Assembly (NCBI GenBank): GCA_002840685.1
Contig: PHBU01000022.1
Span: forward strand, 1-64,000
Length of the DNA stretch: 64,000 bases
DNA from: Chloroflexi bacterium HGW-Chloroflexi-6
GTDB taxonomy: Bacteria > Chloroflexota > Anaerolineae > Anaerolineales > Villigracilaceae
Direction of reading: 5' to 3'
Below the pieces are notes generated by a model. The model ran no database searches. It had not been told where the DNA came from and was given only the letters and a program-made list of their open reading frames with translations. The translations under genes were made by a program, and so were the position numbers. This document shows positions 42,121-51,100 of this stretch, in pieces. The first letter of the stretch is position 1. Every line of letters begins with the position of its first letter.

Positions 42121-42468
42121 ATGTTCAATTACGCAGCATACGATGACAAACAGGCCAATTTCTACGAAATTGCACCTGCCAGCGAACTGCCCAACGGCGA
42201 ACGCCTGTTTATTGAGATGGACGGCAAATCGATCGTGATTTTCAACGTGGCCGGACAATTGTTTGCGATTGCCGACCTGTGCACTCACGATGACGGCCCG
42301 CTCGGCGATGGCGACCTGGAAGGCCACAACATTGTCTGCCCCCGGCACGGTGCAGAGTTTGACATTCGCACCGGTCAGGCTGTTCAGATGCCGGCCGTGA
42401 TCGATATTCCATCCTACCCGGTCAAGGTTCTCGACGGCAACATCTGGTTGGGCTTGCCGAAAGAATAA
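42121..42468 (+). CDS. Rieske-type [2Fe-2S] ferredoxin
   Basis: 115 residues. Cluster ligands are in CTHDDGPLGDGDL (Cys-x-His) and CPRHGAEFD (Cys-x2-His). It belongs to the small soluble Rieske proteins that accompany suf genes in several phyla, related to ferredoxin components of non-haem dioxygenases. No signal peptide, so cytoplasmic. Probable role: electron supply in or near Fe-S assembly; an oxygenase partner is not visible in the window. Last gene before a strong terminator. Confidence 0.92.
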   Translation: MFNYAAYDDKQANFYEIAPASELPNGERLFIEMDGKSIVIFNVAGQLFAIADLCTHDDGPLGDGDLEGHNIVCPRHGAEFDIRTGQAVQMPAVIDIPSYPVKVLDGNIWLGLPKE

Positions 42469-42487
42469 TTCTCCAAACGCATAAGAT

Positions 42488-42527
42488 AAGAAAGAGGAAA
42501 GAAGCAATCTGTTCTTTCCTCTTTCTT
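42488..42527 (+). terminator. Terminator at the end of the suf operon
   Basis: 16-bp perfect stem (42488-42503 / 42512-42527), 8-nt loop, followed by GTTT. Low GC, but long. Confidence 0.8.
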
Positions 42528-42556
42528 GTTTCCTGTTCCCTGTATAAAATAACCCT

Positions 42557-42826
42557 GTGAAATCCGAACTCACGCCTCGCATCGAATTGATCAAAATGCT
42601 CACCCCGCGCCTCGAGCGGCTCTCGGTCGATTCGATCTGGGCGCGGCGCGCCAGCGGATTGCGCCGCTCGCTAGTCAAGGTGCTCGATGCGGATGAGGCC
42701 GGCCTGCCGCTCGAAGCAGCCCATCTCGACCAGCTCATCGAGCACACCTTCGAGATCCTGACCAAATCGGCCCGCGAAATTCCCGATCCGACCCATCAAC
42801 TGCGGCGGGAGATCAAAGGAGAGTGA
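42557..42826 (+). CDS. Small hypothetical protein
   Basis: 89 residues starting with GTG. Highly charged and helical: LTPRLERLSVDSIWARRASGLRRSLVKVLD (key SIWARRASGLRRSLVKVLD). No family recognised. TATAAA ends 8 bases before the GTG, so the mRNA may be leaderless. It stops 3 bases before the PPOX gene, so the two are co-transcribed. Role unknown. Confidence 0.6.
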   Translation: MKSELTPRIELIKMLTPRLERLSVDSIWARRASGLRRSLVKVLDADEAGLPLEAAHLDQLIEHTFEILTKSAREIPDPTHQLRREIKGE

Positions 42827-42829
42827 ATC

Positions 42830-43402
42830 ATGTCGAGAAATTACGAAGGCGCCAGCCCAACCCAATTCCAACGCCTGCCCGAATACACCCGAGACGAAGC
42901 CTGGATCCGCGCCTTTTTGCATCGCGCCGAAATCGGCCACATCGGGCACACGCGCGATGAACAGCCCTTTGTCACCCCAACCAATTTCTGGTTCGACGAA
43001 GGCAGTCACCAGATCATCATTCACTCCAATATCGCCGGTCGCCTGCGCGACAATCTCGAACATAACCCGCTGGTTTGCTTCGAAGTCAGCGAATTCGGCC
43101 GCTTCCTGCCAGCCAATACCGCCCTGGAATTCAGCACCCAGTACCGCTCGGTCATGGTGTATGGCAAGGTCACTTTACTGATCTCGAACGAAGCCAAACG
43201 CAGCGCCCTGTATGGATTGTTGACAAAATACTTCCCCAATCTTGAACCCGGCATCGAATACCGCCCGATCACCGACCAGGAGCTGGCCCGCACCACGGTC
43301 TATGCCCTGCAAATCGAATCGTGGAGCGGCAAAGAAAACTGGCAAGAAAAAGCCGAAGAATCCCCTGACTGGCCGCCCCTGCCAGACAACTTATCCACAT
43401 AG
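42830..43402 (+). CDS. PPOX-class flavin/F420-dependent protein
   Basis: 190 residues. Split-barrel fold of the pyridoxamine 5'-phosphate oxidase superfamily: IGHIGHTRDEQPFVTPTNFWF (key GHTRDEQPFVTPTNF), IIIHSNIAGRLRDNLEHNP and VMVYGKVTLL. The N-terminal half resembles the nitroimidazole-resistance NimA group. Placed right before cofD, it may use F420, but FMN is equally likely from sequence. AAAGGAGAG precedes the ATG. Substrate unknown. Confidence 0.85.
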   Translation: MSRNYEGASPTQFQRLPEYTRDEAWIRAFLHRAEIGHIGHTRDEQPFVTPTNFWFDEGSHQIIIHSNIAGRLRDNLEHNPLVCFEVSEFGRFLPANTALEFSTQYRSVMVYGKVTLLISNEAKRSALYGLLTKYFPNLEPGIEYRPITDQELARTTVYALQIESWSGKENWQEKAEESPDWPPLPDNLST

Positions 43403-43429
43403 TTCACATCCCAGAACAAGACAAAACCA

Positions 43430-44410
43430 TTGAAACCAAACACAACAAACCCATCCGATCTAAAAATCGTTGCCCTGGCGGGCGGCGTTGGCGGCGCAAA
43501 ACTGGCCGACGGGCTGGCGCAGATCATGCAGCCCGAAAACCTGACCGTCATCGTCAATACCGGCGATGACTTTACACACTGGGGGCTGAACATCTCCCCT
43601 GATCTCGACACCGTTTGCTACACGCTAGGAGGACTGGCCAATTCCGTCACCGGCTGGGGGCGGATGGATGAAAGCTGGAGCGTTTTCGAGCAAATGGAAC
43701 GTCTCGGCGCCGAGGCCTGGTTCCGGCTGGGCGACAAAGACCTCGCCACCCACCTCGAACGGACTCGCCGTTTACGCGGCGAGGAGCCGCTCTCAGGCAT
43801 CACCCGCGACTTTTGCCGGCGCTGGGGCATTCGCCATGCCGTTTTGCCGATGACGGACGACCCCGTTGCAACCATGGTCGATACCGTTGAAATGGGCGAA
43901 CTGGCCTTTCAGGAATACTTCGTCCATCAGCGCTGCGAGCCGACCGTTAAGGGATTCCGGTTTGCGGGCATCGACTCTGCCCGGCCCGCTCCCGGCGTCA
44001 TTGAAGCATTCGAAAAAGCCGATGCAGTCGTCATCTGCCCGAGCAACCCATGGGTCAGCGTTGATCCGATATTAAAGATTTTGGCCCCCCTCAATCCCCC
44101 CATTTTCGGGGAAAATGGGGGGAAGATTCTGGTCGCCGTCAGCCCGATCATCGGCGGTAAAACGGTTAAAGGCCCGGCCGCCAAGATGTTTGCAGAGCTG
44201 GGGATAGAACCCTCTGCTTTGGCGGTAGCCAGGCATTACGGGAGTCCGCTCCTGACGGGATTCGTGCTCGATACAATCGATGCCGATCTTTCGGAACCAG
44301 TTGCCGGGCTGGGAATTGTCCCCTTTTCCACAAACACAATTATGAATTTGTCAGACAACCGCCGCCAATTGGCCCAAGATGTGCTAAACTTTATACAGAG
44401 ATTATTATGA
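43430..44410 (+). CDS. cofD: 2-phospho-L-lactate transferase CofD
   Basis: 326 residues starting with TTG. Transfers the lactyl-phosphate-like moiety to Fo in coenzyme F420 synthesis. Signature VALAGGVGGAKLADGL near the N-terminus, NTGDDFTHWGLNISPDLDTV (key NTGDDFTHWGL) and VAVSPIIGGKTVKGPAAKM. It overlaps cofC by 4 bases (ATGA). The loop before VAVSP contains a 27-base palindromic insert in frame (LNPPIFGENGG), unlike family members I know, which have a shorter loop here. Enzyme core seems intact. Confidence 0.93.
   Translation: MKPNTTNPSDLKIVALAGGVGGAKLADGLAQIMQPENLTVIVNTGDDFTHWGLNISPDLDTVCYTLGGLANSVTGWGRMDESWSVFEQMERLGAEAWFRLGDKDLATHLERTRRLRGEEPLSGITRDFCRRWGIRHAVLPMTDDPVATMVDTVEMGELAFQEYFVHQRCEPTVKGFRFAGIDSARPAPGVIEAFEKADAVVICPSNPWVSVDPILKILAPLNPPIFGENGGKILVAVSPIIGGKTVKGPAAKMFAELGIEPSALAVARHYGSPLLTGFVLDTIDADLSEPVAGLGIVPFSTNTIMNLSDNRRQLAQDVLNFIQRLL
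44096..44122. repeat. Perfect palindrome inside cofD
   Basis: 12-bp perfect stem CCCCCCATTTTC / GAAAATGGGGGG with 3-nt loop, preceded by CCCCCCTCAAT. It is in frame, encoding PPIFGENGG. The look is that of a mobile REP/MITE-like palindrome accepted by a surface loop. Confidence 0.7.
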
Positions 44411-45012
44411 GCATTTGGGCAATTGTGCCTGTCAAACCCCTGCGGCTGGGAAAATCGCGCCTTTCTGGCGTCTTAAGCGACGATGAGCGCACGGTCTTGA
44501 ATCGCATGTTTTTGGAAAACGCACTCGATATTTTGCGGGCCACGACAAGAATTGGCCAAACCCTGGTGGTCAGCCGTGACCCGGCGGCGCTGGCAATTGC
44601 GCGTGAATTTGGGGCGCGCACCGTGCTTGAAGACGGTACCCCCAACCTGAACAATGCCCTGCAGCGCGCCACCATGCTGGCGCGGACGTTTGAGGTCAAC
44701 GGCATCCTGATCTTGCCGGCAGATCTGCCTCTTTTGAGTCAGGCCGATCTGGAAAGTTTCATTGCCGCAACGGGAGGGTCACCCAGCATCACAATTGCGC
44801 CCGACCGTCACAAAGACGGCACAAATGCTCTGCTGGTTTCACCACCCGGTTTGCTGACCTATGCTTATGGGCCCAATTCTTTTAACAAACATTGCGAAAT
44901 GGCCCGCAGCAAAGGCGCTCAAGTCAATGTTGTTTTGAACCCCAATCTTGCGCTCGACCTGGATACGCCCGAGGATCTGGATCTATTCAATTCGGTCAAG
45001 GCCGATGCCTGA
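44407..45012 (+). CDS. cofC: 2-phospho-L-lactate guanylyltransferase CofC
   Basis: 201 residues, nucleotidyltransferase fold. Activates phospholactate (or phosphoenolpyruvate in other bacteria) with GTP for CofD. Motifs: VPVKPLRLGKSRLSG (key VKPLRLGKSRL), ILPADLPLL with metal-binding Asp, and TNALLVSPPG. The gene start overlaps cofD's stop. Phosphorylated substrate choice cannot be decided from sequence. Together with cofD it shows that this organism makes F420 or a derivative. Confidence 0.93.
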   Translation: MSIWAIVPVKPLRLGKSRLSGVLSDDERTVLNRMFLENALDILRATTRIGQTLVVSRDPAALAIAREFGARTVLEDGTPNLNNALQRATMLARTFEVNGILILPADLPLLSQADLESFIAATGGSPSITIAPDRHKDGTNALLVSPPGLLTYAYGPNSFNKHCEMARSKGAQVNVVLNPNLALDLDTPEDLDLFNSVKADA

Positions 45013-45060
45013 CCTGGCCTGGCCTGCTTTCAAACCAATCAAGCAACCCTGGAGGAACCC

Positions 45061-46059
45061 ATGACCCAAAGAATGGCTTTATATTTGCAAGATTCCCATG
45101 ACCTGCGTGATGGGCTGGATTATGTCCGTTACGCCGAGTCGAAGGGTTTCGAGGCAGTCTGGCAAGCCGAAAGCCGCCTGGTGCGTGATGCGATTGTGCC
45201 AATGGCGGCCTACGCAGCCGTAACCGATAAGATCAAAGTCGGTTCGGGCGTGATCAACAACTGGACGCGCAATATCGGCCTGCTGGCAGCCACCTTTCTG
45301 ACTCTGGATGATCTGGCTCCCGGCAGAATCATTTGCGGGCTTGGCGCATGGTGGGACCCGCTAGCCAAGAACGTTGGCATCGATCGCAAGAAACCACTGA
45401 CCGCCATGAAAGAAACCGTTGAAATCATGCGCCGCCTGCTCAACATGGAACGAGTCACTTTCCACGGTGAATTTATCCATGTCGATGGCATCGAGTTGGA
45501 CGTGGTGCACGGCCGCCGCGAACCGCGCGATGTGCCGATCATGATCGGGGCAACCGGCGACAAGATGATGGAAATGACCGGTGAAATTGCGGATGGGGCC
45601 GTACTGAATTACTGCGTGGCCCCGGAATATAATGACCGCGCCCTGGAATTGCTCGAAATCGGTGCGAAAAAAGCGGGCCGCAGCCTGGCCGATATCGATC
45701 GGCCACAGTTGATCGTCTGTTCGGTTGATGAAGATCACGACAAAGCCATCGACACCACCAAGATGCTGTTATGCCAGTACATGGCCCAGCAGCCGCACAT
45801 CGCCAAAGCCAGCGGTGTCAGCGACGAAGTGGTGCATGAAATCCAGTCCACTCTTGGTTGGCCTGCGACAAAAGAGCAGATCAACAAGGCCAAGCATCAT
45901 GTGCCCGATGAACTGGTTTACAAAATCACGGCATCCGGCACCCCCGAAGAAGCGCGGGGCAAAGTGCAGGAATATGTCAAACGCGGCTGCACCTGCCCGA
46001 TCCTGTATCCGGTTGGCGGCAACTTCAAACTGCTGATCGATACTTTCGCCCAGGCCTAA
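45061..46059 (+). CDS. LLM-class F420/flavin-dependent oxidoreductase
   Basis: 332 residues, luciferase-like TIM barrel. FEAVWQAESRLVRDAI, GSGVINNWTRNIGLLAA and the C-terminal GTPEEARGKVQEYVKRGCT (key GTPEEARGKVQEYVKRG) are like F420-dependent methylene-H4MPT reductase/Mer-type and other LLM enzymes. Position 48 bases after cofC and a CTGGAGG ribosome site suggest co-expression. Likely uses F420H2; exact substrate unknown. The nonprolyl peptide segment cannot be judged. Confidence 0.88.
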   Translation: MTQRMALYLQDSHDLRDGLDYVRYAESKGFEAVWQAESRLVRDAIVPMAAYAAVTDKIKVGSGVINNWTRNIGLLAATFLTLDDLAPGRIICGLGAWWDPLAKNVGIDRKKPLTAMKETVEIMRRLLNMERVTFHGEFIHVDGIELDVVHGRREPRDVPIMIGATGDKMMEMTGEIADGAVLNYCVAPEYNDRALELLEIGAKKAGRSLADIDRPQLIVCSVDEDHDKAIDTTKMLLCQYMAQQPHIAKASGVSDEVVHEIQSTLGWPATKEQINKAKHHVPDELVYKITASGTPEEARGKVQEYVKRGCTCPILYPVGGNFKLLIDTFAQA

Positions 46060-46068
46060 ATAATAAAC

Positions 46069-46107
46069 AAAAATCGCCCTGTCTGATATGCGGACAGGGC
46101 GATTTTT
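46069..46107 (+). terminator. Rho-independent terminator of the F420 operon
   Basis: 15-bp perfect stem (46069-46083 / 46093-46107) with A- and T-runs at its base, 9-nt loop. Confidence 0.92.
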
Positions 46108-46117
46108 CAAATGAAGC

Positions 46118-46402
46118 ATGATTTCGATTTCAGGGTACCAGATCGTTAAGCATCTCAAGCAGGGTAGCAGATTGCTCTTTTGGCGCAAACCAGGTTGCGC
46201 ATCGTGCGGTGGAAAGCTGCAAAAACGAACCTTCGACATTCCACGCCACGTTGCTGGAGAATTGCTGCGCGAGGCCTTTCTTGGTGGAGAAGCCGAAACC
46301 CTTTTCCATTCAACCCGTGATGACCTGGGTTGGCGCCTGCGCGGGCTGGCCTGCTTAAACTGTAAAAAGTTTGAACCGCTCGAACTGCGCCACTCGCATT
46401 AA
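46118..46402 (+). CDS. Small putative zinc-ribbon protein
   Basis: 94 residues if the first ATG is used; the region before KPGCASCGG may be untranslated, a TTG at 46172 being a possible later start. Two CxxC pairs, GCASCGG and ACLNCKK, about 50 residues apart, could form a zinc site. The rest, VAGELLREAFLGGEAETLFHS, gives no family. It lies just after a terminator with no clear promoter. Real coding is supported by codon usage and the paired Cys motifs, not by homology I know. Confidence 0.5.
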   Translation: MISISGYQIVKHLKQGSRLLFWRKPGCASCGGKLQKRTFDIPRHVAGELLREAFLGGEAETLFHSTRDDLGWRLRGLACLNCKKFEPLELRHSH

Positions 46403-46423
46403 AAACCCCAAAATAAAGACAAA

Positions 46424-47620
46424 TCACAAACGCTTGATCGTTGCCAATGCCTGTCGAACGTGGCTCTGATCGTGCTCAAGCATGAAACTCGCCAGTTCGT
46501 GGAGTGTGGTCGGGCCAAAAATCGTGTGGCGCACTTTGCGATCCCATTGTTCAGGCCTCAGTGTTTTGAGCAGGGATATTAATTGCAGGCGCGCGGCGGC
46601 GTAATCCTGAAAGGCTTGCAAACCATCCTGGTGGATGTAATCACGCTGTTCGGCCCAGGGATCGGTATCCTGACCGGCGATGAAGGCGTTCTCATCTTTG
46701 AGCGCGGCCTGAAAACGCGGCAGATTGACCTCGCGCTCGACATCGCGCAGGTGACACAGAATCTCCGTCAGCGCCCATTCGCCAGGGGCCGGGCGAACCG
46801 TCCACTGCGCGGCAGGGGTTCTGAGCGTCAGGCTGTGCAAAACCGCCAGGCTGGCAGGCAGGGCCACCAGCAACGCTTCCGGGTTGGCGAAGTTGGGCAC
46901 CAGGGTCGAGCAATCAGCCTCTTCGATCCAGCGACGCAGATCTTCGAAAGTGCCCTGCGGAATGGAATCCGCTTCGGGGGTGACCTGCTCCGGAGTGCGC
47001 AGCCAGAAAACGGGCAATCCGGCCTTTTGGGCAGGGAAAATATCGCGCTCGAGGCTGTCACCGATCATCAATACCGGTTCGGCGTTCCAGCCCAGGTTCA
47101 AGAGAAACTCCGGGTAGTAGGATTTGGAAATCTTAGCGAAATGAAAAGTCTCAAAATCGGAAATCAGGCTGAAGGGAGTGTGCTCCGGGGCCATATCCGC
47201 CCAGCGCAAACGGTGCAGGATGGCCTTGCGCGGAAAAAGCGGATCGGTCGCCACCGAAACGTCGAACCCGCGTGAAAAAGCCCATTCGACAAAAGCCAGC
47301 GCATCGGCGCGCGGACTGGTCAGCGGCTGGAGTTCGGGAAAAATATTATCGTAAAAATTATCGATTTGGGCCGCCAGCGCCTCGCGAGTCGTCCCCAGTG
47401 GCGGGTAAAAAATATCGCTAAAAACCTGCTCAAGCGTTTTGAGCGGGTCGGCGCTCGAGTACATGGTGCGCGTCCCGCGCACCAGCTCGGTCAGCAAGCG
47501 CTCCTGCGGAAACTGCCCGGCCAGGGAACCGGTCAATTTCTGGAAATAAACCGGGATCAGCGATTCAATATTGGAGTTGAGCAGAGTGTCATCGAGGTCA
47601 AGCAGCAGGCGCAGGGTCAT
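46424..47620 (-). CDS. HAD hydrolase fused to DinB-like domain
   Basis: 398 residues from MTLRLLLDLDDTLLN, overlapping the stop of the preceding Cys-rich gene by 4 bases. Residues 1-230: haloacid dehalogenase fold with motif I LLDLDDTLLNS, motif II VATDPLF and motif IV VLMIGDSLERDI, an acid phosphatase-like active site. Residues about 260-398: a four-helix DinB_2 domain with PGEWALTEILCHLRDVERE (key EWALTEILCHLRDVE) and MLEHDQSHVRQAL, His residues in metal positions. The fusion joins a phosphatase to a metal-binding bundle. Substrate unknown. Confidence 0.85.
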   Translation of the reverse strand: MTLRLLLDLDDTLLNSNIESLIPVYFQKLTGSLAGQFPQERLLTELVRGTRTMYSSADPLKTLEQVFSDIFYPPLGTTREALAAQIDNFYDNIFPELQPLTSPRADALAFVEWAFSRGFDVSVATDPLFPRKAILHRLRWADMAPEHTPFSLISDFETFHFAKISKSYYPEFLLNLGWNAEPVLMIGDSLERDIFPAQKAGLPVFWLRTPEQVTPEADSIPQGTFEDLRRWIEEADCSTLVPNFANPEALLVALPASLAVLHSLTLRTPAAQWTVRPAPGEWALTEILCHLRDVEREVNLPRFQAALKDENAFIAGQDTDPWAEQRDYIHQDGLQAFQDYAAARLQLISLLKTLRPEQWDRKVRHTIFGPTTLHELASFMLEHDQSHVRQALATIKRL

Positions 47621-47946
47621 TTTTTCACTTCGAAGATGGGTGGGATGGGATGGCACTCGCCGCAGCCAATGTGCGGTTCAGCCACGGCGCGGTTGGTCTT
47701 CTGACAATAAGCGGTCACCTGCACCCGGCGTTGAAAGACAGCCGTTACCGGCCGGCCGACGCTGGCGCGCAAGGTCATGTTCTCACAGGCGTTCGCGCTG
47801 ACAATTCCCGGCACGGGGCAGGTTTTGCACAGATCGGCAGTCCACTTTTGGCCAGGGGCACTTAACAGGCGGCATTCTTCAACGGTGCGCCCGCGAAAAT
47901 AATCACCATAAAAATAACGACATTCTTTACCGGCAGGAGTTTTCAT
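47617..47946 (-). CDS. Cys-rich small protein
   Basis: 109 residues with nine cysteines in CRYF, CRLL, CKTCPVP, ACENM, YCQKT and IGCGECHP. A metal or Fe-S centre seems likely. CGECH fits the haem c motif, but no signal peptide is present, so haem attachment is unlikely. No named family recognised. Its stop overlaps the start of the HAD-DinB gene, so both are translated together. Confidence 0.7.
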   Translation of the reverse strand: MKTPAGKECRYFYGDYFRGRTVEECRLLSAPGQKWTADLCKTCPVPGIVSANACENMTLRASVGRPVTAVFQRRVQVTAYCQKTNRAVAEPHIGCGECHPIPPIFEVKK

Positions 47947-48048
47947 TGTTGTTTCCCATGTGTTTTTGCAAAAACCTGCTGAATTATACCCGCCGCAGTC
48001 ACAAATTGCGTCTGTTGTTTTGGCAATGATAGATATGGCAGGTTCTTC

Positions 48049-48093
48049 GGCAAGAAAATTCCCCGACTTTCTCAGCCGGGGAATTTTCTTGCC
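48049..48093 (-). terminator. Terminator of the SLH beta-helix gene
   Basis: 17-bp perfect stem (48049-48065 / 48077-48093) with an 11-nt loop, 48 bases after the stop of the large surface-protein gene on the minus strand. Confidence 0.85.
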
Positions 48094-48140
48094 ATTGTCT
48101 GGTTGCGCACATTTTTCCGGCGCAGGCCAGGCGAATACTC

Positions 48141-51100
48141 TTAAGGCAGGCTGAACGCCCGCACCAGGAAAACAGCCATCTGCGCCCGTGTGACCGGGTT
48201 TTCAGGGCAGTAATTGCCCGCGCCACAGCCGCCAGTGATGCCTTCAGCAGCCAGTTGTTTGATCCAGGCGGCAGCCCAGTAGTTAACCGCTACATCGCCG
48301 AAGCCGGTTTCAGCGCCAACCACAGGCGGAGAATAGCTTGAACCATTTTGGGCCTTGAGAAGGAAAACCGCCATCTGGGCGCGCGTCACGGGGTTTTCAG
48401 GGCAGTAATTGCCTGCGCCGCAGCCGCCGGTGATGCCTTCAGCAGCCAGTTGTTTGATCCAGGCTGCAGCCCAGTGGGAGGCAGGCACATCCGCAAAGCC
48501 GGTACCATCCCCCACCAAGGGGGGAGTATAGGATTTCCCATGGATACCCTTGAGCAGGAAAACCGCCATTTGGGCGCGCGTCACAGGTTTTTCCGGACAG
48601 TAAGTCAACGGGGCGTTACCGCAGCCACCGGTGATGCCGGCAGCAAACAATCGCTCGACGAAAGAAAAAGCCCAATATGTCTCTGCTACATCTGCAAATG
48701 GAGAATTGAATTCATATGCTCCGATGTCGCAGCCCCCAGCCCGCGGGCGGGCCAGGCCGCGCTGGTCAGTTGCCGGGCAACCTGCACTAGCTCCCGCATC
48801 GATGGCAGGCGAACCAGCCAGCAGAGAGTGGATCAAAGTAAAACCGCCATTATCGGCCAGGGGGCCAAGCAGGGCGTCAGCGCCGGTGATATTGCCGTTC
48901 AGGCCATTCGCCAAGCCGCAGGCACTGGCGGCATCCTCGATCAAGTTGTGGCTCGATGACGGATTTAGCGCAGCGCCGAACCCGTTCAAACAATCACCGC
49001 CATTTGTACTGTTTGCAATAACCACATTTGTCAGCGTTGGAGAACTGTTTTCGAAATTATACATACCTCCACCTTCATCGGCGGAGTTCGCGCTGAATGT
49101 CACATTTGCAAGGACAGGGCTGCTTTTTAATTGCTTCATTCCGCCACCGGCCTGAGTTGCGGTATTGGCATTGAAGGTCACGTTCGAAAGCATTGAATCA
49201 CTATTCTCCGCGTTGTACATCCCGCCGCCATTAGAAGCAGAATTATTACTAAAAGTCACATTTGTTAGCGTTGGGCTGCTATTAAAGTTGCGCATCCCAC
49301 CGCCATACTTAGCGATGTTATTCAGAAAGATAACGTCTGTCAGCACGGGGCTATACCCGGCATTGTTATCCATCCCGCCACCGCTCCAACTGGCGGTATT
49401 GGTATCGAAAATTACCTTCGTAAGGATGAGGGTGCAGTTTGTGCAAGACATTCCGCCGCCATTCATTGCAGAGTTATTCAAGAAGCTCACGTCAGTTAGG
49501 GTAAGGTTGCTGCTGCTGTAATTAGCCACTCCGCCACCGCTGCCGTTCTGGAAATTGGCGGAATTGGTTTTGAATGTCACGTTTGTCAACGTCGGGCTGC
49601 TGTTCCAGTTAAACATACCCCCGCCATCGTTAGAAGAATTCGCACTAAAGGTGACGTTCACCAGTGTCGAACCACCGTCCCAATTCGCCATGCCGCCGCC
49701 TCGGTTTGCAGAGTTGGCTGTAAATATCACATTTTTCAATGTCAGATCACCGTTCAAATTATATAAGCCGCCCCCACATTCCGAACCACAGGGCGAGCTC
49801 CACGAGCCATTCGCATTGCCACCAGTGACAATGAAACCATCCAACACGGCGGTCTCATCTGTAACACTGCCAACAACCACATGATAGGAGTTTTCTGCCC
49901 GAGTGGGTTCATAATAGGCAACATTATCGTTGTCGTTCCCGCTCAAATCCCCACTCAGGATGGTTTCGTTCGCATCGAAATCACGATGGTCACGGGCAGT
50001 TTCCGTCCCGTCAAAGCCGCCGTAAATGGCAACGCCATTCTTGAGAGTAAAAGAGACTGCCCGATCGGATGCGTGAGGAATATAGGTGCCCGCTGCAACC
50101 CAGATCTCATCCCCACCAACCGCTGTGGCAATTGCGGTTTGCAAGGAGCAGGCATTCTTCCAAGAATCGCACTGGCCGCTGGACATTCCGCCGCTTGGAA
50201 CTGCGTAGCGCACGCCGCTATCGTGTTCAAACTCAAATGCGCCCATATCGCAGTTTGCATCACGCGCCACGCCCCGCTGATCAACAGCCGGGCAGACGGT
50301 CCCATCCCCTGCATCAATGGCCGGGGAACCAGGCAGCAAGGCATGGGTTTGGGCCAAGCCGCCGTTATCGGCCAGAGCGCCAAGCAGCGGGTCTGAGCCG
50401 ATAATATTGCCATTAACCCCATCCATCAAACCACAGGCATTGAATTCATCCTGGATCAGGTTATGGCTGGATGCAACGTTCAGAGAGCTTTCTTCTTCAG
50501 GTCCATTCTCGGGGGCACAATCACCGCCGTCAAGGGTGTTCGCGATAATGACATTTTTAAGTGTTGGGCTGCTTGTATCGCTGTACAACCCGCCGCCAGA
50601 ACTGCCAGTAATAGTCACGTTCGTTAGCGTTGGGTTGCTTTCGAAGTTGTACATGCCGCCACCTTGAGAGCCAGCAGAATTGGCGCTAAAGGTTACATTC
50701 AGCAGCGCCGGGCTGCTGTACGCATTGAACATTCCTCCACCCATAGAAGATGCAGCGTTATCACTGAAAGTTATGTTCGTTAGTGTTGGGTTGCCTTCAC
50801 CGTTCCACATCCCACCGCCATCAAGCGAAGCAGAGTTTCCGCTAAAAATCACGTTCGTGAGCGTTGGGACGCTAAGATAGTTGAGCATTCCTCCGCCCTC
50901 GTAAGCGGAGTTGGCGATTATGTTTACATAGGTCAAAGTCGGATTGCTGTTGTTCACGTTAAATATACCGCCGCCTTGATTACCAGCGGAGTTGCTGCTA
51001 AAAGTTACGTTCGTCAATGCCGGGCTGCTGCTCCAGTTATAAATCCCGCCACCGTCATAGGCGGTGGAGTTTGCGCTAAAGACCACGTTTCTCAGTGTCG

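Noticed and set aside
46155..46427. 90-residue minus-strand frame opposite the small zinc-ribbon candidate
   Set aside because: No ribosome site, no pattern; the plus-strand frame has paired CxxC motifs and better codon use.
47617..47946. CGECH as a haem c site in the Cys-rich protein
   Set aside because: No signal peptide or membrane anchor, so haem attachment outside the membrane is not possible; the Cys pattern suggests a metal or Fe-S site.
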